Source: an uncultured Porphyromonas sp. | GTDB lineage: Bacteria > Bacteroidota > Bacteroidia > Bacteroidales > Porphyromonadaceae | Reading direction: 5' to 3' | DNA: 5,045 bases | Assembly (NCBI GenBank): GCA_947253195.1 | Contig: CAMXXM010000124.1 | Location: forward strand, 1-5,045 | Shown: positions 1-5,045 of the stretch, one piece after another | Numbering within the stretch: the first letter of the stretch is position 1 | Layout of the letters: every line of letters begins with the position of its first letter | Position numbers and translations under genes: made by a program | The notes under the pieces: model-generated | Told to the model about the DNA's origin: nothing | Database searches by the model: none | Seen by the model: the letters and a program-made list of their open reading frames with translations, nothing else

Positions 1-1121
1 GCCTTGGAGGAGTCTCCGAAGGCCTGTGCCGCAGTGCTGACACTCTTCTCTCCGCCGACGCAGAGGAGCTTATCACCCTGCTGCAGCTTCAGGTAAGGGA
101 CAGCCACCAGCTTCACGCCGGCGCGGTCGACGCGCGTCACACTGACATTGAAGTGCTCTCTCAGCTTCAGGTCCTTGAGCGTCTTACCATTGAGTTTACT
201 GTCTGAGAGCAGCACCCAGCGGGAGATCACGTCCTGAGATTTCTCCACCCAGGTCACGTGATCCGACGTGTCGAGCTTACCGACGGCCGAGACGATGTCC
301 TGCTCGTTGGTCGTATTGAGGATCACAAAGAGCTTGTCCCCCTCCTCAAATCGTGTCTGACCATTCACAAGGACCGTCTCACCGGTAGCCTTCTTCAGCA
401 CGCGAGAGACGACGAAGCCGGTGTCCGGCACCAGCCTCTTCAGCTCCACGACGGTCTTCCCAAACAGCTCCGGATTGGTCACCTCCACCGAGACACCCTC
501 CGTCTCGCTGGTCTCCGCGTCAGACTGTGCGGTAAGGCGCTTCTCCAGCTCATCGGTATTGATCTTGGCCACCACCTTCGTCATCACGATGATCATGATG
601 ATGCCGACCACGGCGAGCGGATAGGCGACGGCGTAGCCCTGAGCGATCGACTGATCAGCGACACCGGTGATGTCCTGATAGGTCTGCTGGGCAGCGGCAA
701 GTCCCGGGGTATTGGTCACCGCACCACTCATCACCCCCACCAGCGTCTGCATCGGGATGTCGGTGATGTAGAAGAGTGCCACCGTCACCACCGCGGCGAG
801 CGAGGCACCGATGGCGGCGAGGACATTCAGCTTGGCGCCCTTAGACTTGAGATTGGAGAAGAAGCTGGGGCCCACCTCCAGACCGATGGAGTAGACGAAG
901 ATCGCCAGTCCGAAGTCCTTGAAGAAGCTATTGATCGTCGGATCGATGGAGAGCCCCAGCTGACCGAAGAGGATGCCGACGAAGAGGATAAACGCAGTGC
1001 CGAGGGAGATGCCCCAAAACTTGATCCTCCCCAGCAGCAGCCCCACGGCGATCGTGAGGGACAGGACGACGATCGCCTGTGCGACGCCGTGCTGCAGAAA
1101 GAGATTGGTTAACCAGTCCAT
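1..1121 (-). CDS. YidE/AspT-Al_ex family putative transporter, C-terminal part outside window
   Basis: I translated 373 residues with no stop; the frame runs off the left edge. The protein starts MDWLTNLFLQHG and has about five hydrophobic segments in residues 13-180. The family signature GAVTNTPGLAAAQ lies at 133-145, as in E. coli YidE (SGAVTNTPALGAGQQ, from memory). Two soluble RCK_C/TrkA-C type domains follow, at about 205-285 and 292-370; the second contains VSVTRVDRAGVKLVAV, close to the matching YidE stretch. Family members have about 550 residues with a second membrane domain after the RCK_C pair, so roughly one third is missing here only because the window ends. AspT itself exchanges aspartate for alanine; most relatives have no known substrate, so none is assigned. 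The cytoplasmic RCK_C domains suggest ligand gating. The ATG is the first after a plausible -7 element and begins right at the expected N-terminus. No Shine-Dalgarno is evident. Confidence 0.93.
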   Translation of the reverse strand, partial: MDWLTNLFLQHGVAQAIVVLSLTIAVGLLLGRIKFWGISLGTAFILFVGILFGQLGLSIDPTINSFFKDFGLAIFVYSIGLEVGPSFFSNLKSKGAKLNVLAAIGASLAAVVTVALFYITDIPMQTLVGVMSGAVTNTPGLAAAQQTYQDITGVADQSIAQGYAVAYPLAVVGIIMIIVMTKVVAKINTDELEKRLTAQSDAETSETEGVSVEVTNPELFGKTVVELKRLVPDTGFVVSRVLKKATGETVLVNGQTRFEEGDKLFVILNTTNEQDIVSAVGKLDTSDHVTWVEKSQDVISRWVLLSDSKLNGKTLKDLKLREHFNVSVTRVDRAGVKLVAVPYLKLQQGDKLLCVGGEKSVSTAAQAFGDSSK

Positions 1122-1316
1122 AAATAATAGAGAAGAGCGAGACCTCATCCGCCAAGCAGACCAAGCCTCACCGATAAATTATTTCAAAAACAAAGCAAAG
1201 ATAATAAAATAACACGACCTCAGCCTCCTCTCCCCCCGACCCTCAATTCCGCAGCCTATGGATTTGTTGACTTCGTCGGGTACTTATTGATTGAGACCTT
1301 TGAAAAATAGGGAGGG
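1122..1316. other. AT-rich intergenic gap between divergent genes
   Basis: This 195-base gap separates the divergent starts of the transporter gene and the UmuC-tail frame. The part from about 1171 to 1212 is strongly AT-rich and holds the transporter's -7 element. The part nearest 1317 reads in the same frame as the UmuC-tail ORF but is interrupted by TAG at 1308-1310. Its translation before that stop (ending LLIETFEK) shows no clear polymerase signature, so I cannot claim that more of umuC survives there. I see no tRNA, hairpin terminator or strong inverted repeat. Confidence 0.6.
1196..1203 (-). promoter_or_regulatory. Candidate Bacteroidota -7 element for the transporter gene
   Basis: The minus strand reads TATCTTTG, a full match to TAnnTTTG, inside an AT-rich stretch. 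It lies about 75 bases upstream of the transporter ATG at 1121, so transcription from it would give a leader of roughly 65-70 bases. No TTTG-like -33 element is found at the expected spacing, which lowers confidence. Confidence 0.4.
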
Positions 1317-1577
1317 ATGGATGGGGGGATCCTCGTCTCCGACCTGGTCCGGATGGACCGGGCGCTGCCCTTTGAGACCGAGGAGGAGCAGCGGCGGAAG
1401 CGCCTACGAGCCATCGAGGGGCGCATCCGGGAGCGGTACGGGGAGCACGGGCTCTTTGTCGCTGCCCGCGACCCGGACGCACTGCAGGGCGTCATCCGCC
1501 GAGAGCACACCAGCCCCCACTACACCACCGATCTCCGCGACATCCTCCGCATCACCCTCCGCATCACCCCCCATTGA
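1317..1577 (+). CDS. Small protein matching the UmuC C-terminal domain (DUF4113); possible umuC remnant
   Basis: The 86-residue product has no polymerase domain but aligns along most of its length with the last part of UmuC, the catalytic subunit of the SOS translesion polymerase V. Residues 4-20 (GILVSDL...ALPFE) correspond to the 'GV.L.dl....QldLF' segment. Residues 24-50 (EQRRKRLRAIEGRIRERYG...LFVAA) correspond to the 'LM..mD.iN..~GrGtL' helix and strand. Residues 60-79 (RREHTSPHYTTDLRDILRI) match the E. coli UmuC end KRAMLSPRYTTRSSDLLRV (from memory). The frame is open with codon use like its neighbours, but an in-frame TAG at 1308 blocks any upstream extension. The ATG at 1317 follows GGGAGGG; an internal ATG at 1353 is an alternative start. 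Seven residues (TLRITPH) extend past the usual UmuC end because of a tandem repeat. It may be a free-standing DUF4113 protein or a 5'-truncated umuC relic. The homology is well supported; expression is not. Confidence 0.7.
   Translation: MDGGILVSDLVRMDRALPFETEEEQRRKRLRAIEGRIRERYGEHGLFVAARDPDALQGVIRREHTSPHYTTDLRDILRITLRITPH
1533..1568. repeat. Three 12-bp tandem units at the 3' end of the UmuC-tail frame
   Basis: CTCCGCATCACC occurs twice in perfect tandem at 1545-1556 and 1557-1568, preceded by a diverged unit CTCCGCGACATC at 1533-1544. As 12 is a multiple of three, the units encode LRDI, LRIT, LRIT and keep the frame open. The UmuC family normally ends around the first or second unit, so a recent duplication of one unit explains the extra residues. 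Copy number could change by replication slippage without a frameshift. Confidence 0.75.
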
Positions 1578-1582
1578 CTCCT

Positions 1583-2716
1583 TCACCGGATGCGCCGGCG
1601 GATCTGGTCGGCGTAGCCGGTCAGCCCCTGGCGGCCATTGAGGTGGATGAGGGCTTCGTTGTAGGCACTCTTGGCATCATCAAGCTTGCCGCCGACCCGG
1701 CGGAAGTCGTCCATCATGTTATCCACCTGACGGAGCATCTTGTCCGCCAGCGCAATCACCTCGGCGATGTTCTCCTCCTGCCGGCGACTGATCCACGCCT
1801 CGCTGATGATCCTGACGAAGAGCATCAGCGACTCCGGTGTGACGATGAAGACCCTGCTTGCGAGAGCCTTGTCCCCAAGGTCACTGCTCGAGAGCAACTG
1901 CAGCACGGCAGGCATGGGGACAAACATGAGGGTGTAGGGGAAAGTGCTCCGCCCCTCGAGCGACAGCTCGTGATAGCGCGCCTTGGCCAGTTCGCTCACA
2001 TGCGCCCTGAGGTCCCGCTCCATATCAGCAAGCGCCGCTTGTCGTCCCTCCTCATCTGCGGCATCGTGGTAGCGTAGGAAAGCCTGTAGCGACACCTTGG
2101 CATCGACCATCACGTCCCGCCTGTCGGGGAAGTGGAGGACAAAGTCGGGGCGCAGCATCTGACCGCCCCGCTGCAGCACCACCTGAGCATCGTACTCCGT
2201 CCCTCGGATGAAGCCCTCCCGCTGCAGGATCTGCTCCAGCCGCTTCTCGCCCCAGTCGCCCTGCACCTTGCCGCTCGTCGACATCGCACGGGCGAGGCGG
2301 TCAGCCTTGTCGCCGACGGCAGTGGTCTGCTCGATCAGCATCCGGATCTGCCGGTCGAGTTCACCGGAGCGGCGGGCATTGGTCTCACCGGTGGACTTCA
2401 GTGCGAGGTCCATCTTGTCGATGCTCGCCCGCAGCGGTGCCAGCACTAAGTCCAGCTCCTGCTTATTTGCAGAGGTGAGTTCGTCCGCCCGCCTCTTCGT
2501 GATCACCTCCGAGAGCGCCTCGAAGCGCTCCGTCATCCGATCAAGCTGACGATCAAAGAGTCCCTCCTGCTCCTCCCTCTTCCTCTTCTCGCTCTCGAGG
2601 GTCGCCTCCGTGCGGGCAGCGGTCGCCGTGAGCCGCCCCATCCGCCCGACGAGGAGCAGGACGAGGAGCAGCAACCCCCCGACCACCACAAGCAGTATGA
2701 TCTCCAGCACCGTCAT
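1583..2716 (-). CDS. rmuC: RmuC family DNA recombination protein
   Basis: The 377-residue protein begins with a single hydrophobic segment (residues 4-24, [21 protein letters not shown]), which should anchor it in the inner membrane. A charged, coiled-coil-like region follows at about 30-145. The RmuC core spans roughly 150-340, with the motif [17 protein letters not shown] (153-169) and then [20 protein letters not shown] (189-208). The D191...D205-x-K207 pattern fits the PD-(D/E)XK nuclease fold proposed for RmuC. In E. coli, rmuC mutations raise inversion between short inverted repeats, so the protein is thought to limit such recombination, probably as a nuclease; the biochemistry is not settled. 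Its length is a little short for the family but all core motifs are present. The ATG overlaps the stop of the upstream fic gene (ATGA, 2716-2713), so the two are almost certainly one transcript with coupled translation. The 3' end lies 5 bases from a convergent frame, leaving no room for a terminator. Confidence 0.95.
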   Translation of the reverse strand: MTVLEIILLVVVGGLLLLVLLLVGRMGRLTATAARTEATLESEKRKREEQEGLFDRQLDRMTERFEALSEVITKRRADELTSANKQELDLVLAPLRASIDKMDLALKSTGETNARRSGELDRQIRMLIEQTTAVGDKADRLARAMSTSGKVQGDWGEKRLEQILQREGFIRGTEYDAQVVLQRGGQMLRPDFVLHFPDRRDVMVDAKVSLQAFLRYHDAADEEGRQAALADMERDLRAHVSELAKARYHELSLEGRSTFPYTLMFVPMPAVLQLLSSSDLGDKALASRVFIVTPESLMLFVRIISEAWISRRQEENIAEVIALADKMLRQVDNMMDDFRRVGGKLDDAKSAYNEALIHLNGRQGLTGYADQIRRRIR

Positions 2717-3261
2717 CCCTCGTACCCCTCGTAGTAGTAAGACTGCTCCAGCCCCTTGAGGAGCATCTCCCGATCCTCCACCCTCTCTGTCAGTGCAGGG
2801 AAGAGAAGGTGTCGCAGCTCTAGATCATTGACGGGGCTACGCTCCATGGCCTGCAGATAGGCACTCCTCGGCACACGCTGCCAGTCGACCACCTGCCCGA
2901 GGCTACGCTTCAGCATCTGATCGAGCCAGATCCTTGTGGCACGACCATTCCCCTCCATAAAGGGGTGTGCCACATTCATCTCCACATACTTGGAGATGAT
3001 CTCTTCATAGGTACTCTCCGGCATGTCGTCGATGATCGGCAGGATCACATCCAGGTAGAGCGCATTTGCGAAGTGGAAACCTCCCTTGGATATATTCAGC
3101 GAGCGAACCTGACCGGCAAAGTCATACAGTCCGCCAAATAGGCACTCGTGGATCCGGCAGAGTCCGTGGGTAGTCCCCACCTCCACCTGATCGATCTCCC
3201 CGGAGTCGTAGAGCCTGATGGCCCGCTCCAGGCTTGCCCTGTCTATCTCATCCTGCTTCAT
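2713..3261 (-). CDS. fic: Class III Fic protein adenylyltransferase (NmFic-like)
   Basis: A single-domain Fic enzyme of 182 residues, predicted to transfer AMP from ATP to a hydroxyl side chain of a target protein. The catalytic motif [12 protein letters not shown] lies at 99-110 (catalytic His99), and the flap that positions the target is around [11 protein letters not shown] (57-67). The C-terminus carries SYYYEG (174-179), the [S/T]xxxE[G/N] inhibitory helix of class III Fic proteins, in which the Glu (E178) blocks productive ATP binding. Similarity to Neisseria meningitidis NmFic is very high (shared blocks include [48 protein letters not shown]), with a constant offset that equates H99 to H107, E178 to E186 and Y175 to the self-modified Y183. 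NmFic is regulated by tetramerisation and self-AMPylation; DNA gyrase subunit B is a reported target of such enzymes. I chose ATG 3261 because MKQDEID aligns with NmFic's MKSIDEQ and GAGAAG precedes it; ATG 3276 and TTG 3282 are in-frame alternatives. It leads the rmuC operon. Confidence 0.93.
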   Translation of the reverse strand: MKQDEIDRASLERAIRLYDSGEIDQVEVGTTHGLCRIHECLFGGLYDFAGQVRSLNISKGGFHFANALYLDVILPIIDDMPESTYEEIISKYVEMNVAHPFMEGNGRATRIWLDQMLKRSLGQVVDWQRVPRSAYLQAMERSPVNDLELRHLLFPALTERVEDREMLLKGLEQSYYYEGYEG

Positions 3262-3279
3262 CTTCTCTTTTACCATCCA

Positions 3280-3287
3280 CAAAAGTA
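3280..3287 (-). promoter_or_regulatory. Candidate -7 element for fic-rmuC
   Basis: The minus strand reads TACTTTTG, a full TAnnTTTG match. Transcription would start near 3274, giving a very short leader before ATG 3261 and excluding the longer starts at 3276 and 3282. No clear -33 TTTG exists at the usual spacing. A short inverted repeat, CTTTT (3267-3271) and AAAAG (3281-3285), overlaps it, but its arms are only 5 bp. Confidence 0.4.
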
Positions 3288-3299
3288 AGGAATTAGAGA

Positions 3300-3307
3300 T
3301 ATATTTG
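3300..3307 (+). promoter_or_regulatory. Candidate -7 element for the HTH-Fic gene
   Basis: TATATTTG is a full match to TAnnTTTG and ends 17 bases before ATG 3325, so the leader would be about 10 bases. No good -33 element is visible. It is only 12 bases from the opposite-strand element at 3280-3287, so each promoter's -33 zone falls on the other's -7 zone. Confidence 0.45.
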
Positions 3308-3324
3308 CAGAGGAGTAGTAGTGT

Positions 3325-4206
3325 ATGGATATGAGACTAATTCCGGAGGAAGAGTATGCCGCCAATCATGGTCTGACAGTACAGGCCGTGAGAGGTTACT
3401 GCGCCGAGGGGAAGCTGCCCGGCGCTGTGCAAGAGGGGGATACATGGCGTATCCCCGCAGATACGCCCTTGCCCGACGAGGTGAAGCACTCGCCTCTGCT
3501 GGTTGCTCTGCGAGAGCAGATGGAGAGCAAGATGAGAGGAGGTATCCACCATCGGACGCAGATAGACCTTACCTACAACTCCAACCACATTGAGGGAAGT
3601 CGTCTCTCTAAGGAGCAGACGCGCTACATCTACGAGACCAATACCATCGGCGTCACCGATGAGGCGGTCAGCGTCGACGACATCATCGAGACGACCAACC
3701 ACTTCCGCTGCATCGACTTCGTCATAGAGCATGCGGAGGAGCCACTGACGGAGGAGATGATCAAGAGACTGCACGCACTCCTGAAGGCGGGCACCTCCGA
3801 TGCGGACCGACCATGGTTTGCCGTCGGTGAGTACAAGCGGTTGCCCAACGAAGTGGGAGGAAAGGAGACCGCAGCCCCTGAGGATGTGCCGGCAGCCATG
3901 AGGGCGCTACTGCAGGAGTATACCGGCAAGAGACGGGTCTCGCTCGAGGAGATCCTCGATTTCCACTACAGACTGGAGATGATCCACCCCTTCCAGGACG
4001 GCAATGGCCGCATAGGCAGGTTGATCATCTTTAAGGAGTGCTTAGCACACCATATCGTCCCCTTTATCATCACCGAGGAGCTCAAGATGTACTACTATCG
4101 GGGTCTTGATCGGTGGGAAGAGGTGCGGGGGTATCTCCTCGACACCTGTCTCACCGCACAGGATCGGTACAGGGCGATCCTCGACTATTTTCGCATCACC
4201 TATTAA
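3325..4206 (+). CDS. Class II Fic family protein with N-terminal HTH-like domain
   Basis: A 293-residue Fic protein, a predicted AMP-transferase. Residues 1-45 ([22 protein letters not shown]...GDTWRIP) look like an excisionase/MerR-type helix-turn-helix that reads 'helix, turn, recognition helix, then WRIP wing'. The Fic domain occupies about 75-270. SNHIEG at 86-91 fits the [S/T]xxxE[G/N] inhibitory motif placed N-terminal to the core (class II), the flap is [11 protein letters not shown] (168-178), and the catalytic motif is [12 protein letters not shown] (221-232, catalytic His221, all key residues intact). The C-terminal helices include [13 protein letters not shown] (252-264). Class II members are usually larger, auto-inhibited enzymes whose targets vary; none can be named here. 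It is divergent from the fic-rmuC operon, and the HTH may allow it to bind the shared promoter region, which is inference. The ATG at 3325 is the first after the -7 element; MDMRL also offers an ATG two codons later. Confidence 0.92.
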   Translation: MDMRLIPEEEYAANHGLTVQAVRGYCAEGKLPGAVQEGDTWRIPADTPLPDEVKHSPLLVALREQMESKMRGGIHHRTQIDLTYNSNHIEGSRLSKEQTRYIYETNTIGVTDEAVSVDDIIETTNHFRCIDFVIEHAEEPLTEEMIKRLHALLKAGTSDADRPWFAVGEYKRLPNEVGGKETAAPEDVPAAMRALLQEYTGKRRVSLEEILDFHYRLEMIHPFQDGNGRIGRLIIFKECLAHHIVPFIITEELKMYYYRGLDRWEEVRGYLLDTCLTAQDRYRAILDYFRITY

Positions 4207-4222
4207 CACCCATAGCATCATC

Positions 4223-5045
4223 ATGGAAGTCATACCACCGCAGAGGGAGCCTAAGCACTCCCTATCCTTTGTCGCCAAGACGCTTATCCTCGGGCTGGTC
4301 GCCCTACTACTCCTGATCCCTCTCCTTATGGTGGAGGGGCTGGTCTCCTCGCGCCAATACGAGGGACGCAAGGCCACGCAGGAGATCACCTCACGCTGGG
4401 GTGAGAGCCAAAACATCCTCACCCCCGTGCTGGTCGTCCCCTACACACCCGATGTCAAGAATGCCCAGGAGAGCGCCCTCTACCTAATCCCCGAGGAGGT
4501 CTCCGCTGATGCCGTGCTTGACATCGAGAATCGCCACCGCAGCATCTACGAGGTCGCCGTCTATACGGCACACGTAGACCTATCCGGCACCTGGCGGGCG
4601 GAGGAGATCCGTCGCGCCCTCTCGGAGGTGAAGGGGACATACGACCTCAGCCGGGCGAAGGTCGCCTTCTCCACCAGCGATGCCACCGGCTACCGGGACA
4701 TCGTCAGGATCAAGGTCAATGGGAAGGAGTATAAGATGAAGAACGACCCCTCCCTCTCCTCGCTCACCACCTGCATCGATGACAATTACGGCGATCTCAT
4801 GGAGGTGAACTTCCCCTACCTGAGTGACATGGATGTGACCAGTGCCCCGCTCTCTGCCGACCTGCCCCTCTCCGACGATGAGGAGGGGGCGCTGAGAGAC
4901 CTCTCCTTCAGCCTCCGGACGGACATCGCCGGGAGTGAGCACTTCGGTCTCCTCGCTGTCGGTGTATCGGCCAAGAGCTCGATCAAGGGGAATTGGCCCG
5001 ACCCCTCCTTCCGGGGCAAGAAGCTGCCGGACGACTACAGCATCA
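4223..5045 (+). CDS. creD: CreD family inner-membrane protein, 3' end outside window
   Basis: I translated 274 residues; the frame is open to the window edge. After a short positively charged N-terminus there is one membrane segment at about 17-40 (VAKTLILGLVALLLLIPLLMV), then a large presumably periplasmic domain. Agreement with E. coli CreD includes the 'LLLLIPLLMV' membrane end, a LTPVLVVPY stretch (66-74, CreD: VGPLIAIPV), YLIPEEV (87-93, CreD: FWLPESL), SIYEVAVYTAHV (107-118) and the marker NWPDPSFRGKKLP (257-269, CreD: NWPHPSFLGDFLP, from memory). CreD has about 450 residues, and the further membrane helices at its C-terminus lie beyond the window. In Gammaproteobacteria it belongs to the CreBC regulon and affects envelope integrity; its molecular job is unknown. 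No creB or creC is seen here. It begins 16 bases after the HTH-Fic stop on the same strand, so read-through from that gene's promoter is likely. No Shine-Dalgarno is present before ATG 4223. Confidence 0.93.
   Translation, partial: MEVIPPQREPKHSLSFVAKTLILGLVALLLLIPLLMVEGLVSSRQYEGRKATQEITSRWGESQNILTPVLVVPYTPDVKNAQESALYLIPEEVSADAVLDIENRHRSIYEVAVYTAHVDLSGTWRAEEIRRALSEVKGTYDLSRAKVAFSTSDATGYRDIVRIKVNGKEYKMKNDPSLSSLTTCIDDNYGDLMEVNFPYLSDMDVTSAPLSADLPLSDDEEGALRDLSFSLRTDIAGSEHFGLLAVGVSAKSSIKGNWPDPSFRGKKLPDDYSI

Noticed and set aside
258..1112. Long plus-strand open frame (284 codons)
   Set aside because: It lies wholly antisense to the transporter, whose translation contains a recognised family signature. 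The product is rich in His, Arg and Asp with no domain-like pattern, typical of a shadow frame in GC-rich DNA.
1295..1302. Possible -7 element GACCTTTG before the UmuC-tail frame
   Set aside because: It has one mismatch to TAnnTTTG at the important first position, and the nearest upstream TTG is 25 bases away rather than about 18-20, so I did not list it as a promoter.
1574..2077. Plus-strand open frame of 167 codons
   Set aside because: Antisense to rmuC, which has clear family motifs across the same bases; the product shows no recognisable fold or family.
3262..3282. Longer starts for the class III Fic (ATG 3276, TTG 3282)
   Set aside because: They add 5 or 7 residues with no counterpart in NmFic and would overlap or precede the expected transcription start. 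They remain possible.
3267..3285. Inverted repeat CTTTT...AAAAG as an operator
   Set aside because: The arms are only 5 bp and AT-rich in an AT-rich gap, so this is expected by chance; it is noted only as overlapping the fic promoter.
4186..4193. TATTTTCG as a separate creD promoter
   Set aside because: One mismatch to the -7 consensus, no -33 element upstream, and it lies inside the coding region of the Fic gene, so it is most likely chance.
2713..4206. Fic/Doc toxin-antitoxin module
   Set aside because: No small antitoxin gene precedes either fic gene. Each protein carries its own inhibitory motif, which replaces the separate class I antitoxin.

Overview
The window looks like chromosomal DNA from a member of the Bacteroidota, possibly Porphyromonas-like. 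The clues are start codons without clear Shine-Dalgarno sequences, perfect matches to the Bacteroidota -7 promoter element (TAnnTTTG) in the AT-rich gaps, and GC-rich codons (GAG, ATC, CTC, GCC) in every gene. The genus is a guess; the phylum is moderately supported. Six genes fill almost all of the sequence, and the two end genes run off the window.

Left part (1-1577). A minus-strand membrane transporter of the YidE/AspT-Al_ex family, lacking its C-terminal part, is preceded by a 195-base AT-rich gap that holds its likely promoter. On the plus strand follows an 86-residue frame that matches the extreme C-terminal domain (DUF4113) of the UmuC DNA polymerase V subunit, without the polymerase. 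It is either a free-standing domain or a surviving tail of a lost umuC. Its last codons lie in a 12-bp tandem repeat, and it ends 5 bases from the convergent rmuC gene.

Middle part (1583-4206). A minus-strand pair, fic then rmuC, overlaps by ATGA. The first gene encodes a compact class III Fic AMP-transferase that closely resembles the studied Neisseria meningitidis enzyme (NmFic), including its C-terminal inhibitory helix. The second encodes the membrane-anchored recombination protein RmuC. Divergent from them is a second Fic protein with a DNA-binding-like N-terminus and an N-terminal (class II) inhibitory motif. The two fic genes share a gap of about 63 bases in which the two -7 elements are so close that the promoters must interleave.

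Right part (4223-5045). A creD homologue (inner-membrane protein of the Cre/Cet family) starts 16 bases after the second fic gene on the same strand and is cut by the window end.

The most noteworthy feature is the head-to-head pair of differently auto-inhibited Fic enzymes, one coupled to rmuC and the other possibly a regulator of the shared promoter. NmFic-like enzymes are known to modify a DNA topoisomerase subunit, so a link to DNA topology and recombination is possible, but that is inference. No RNA gene, CRISPR array, insertion sequence or convincing hairpin terminator was seen.
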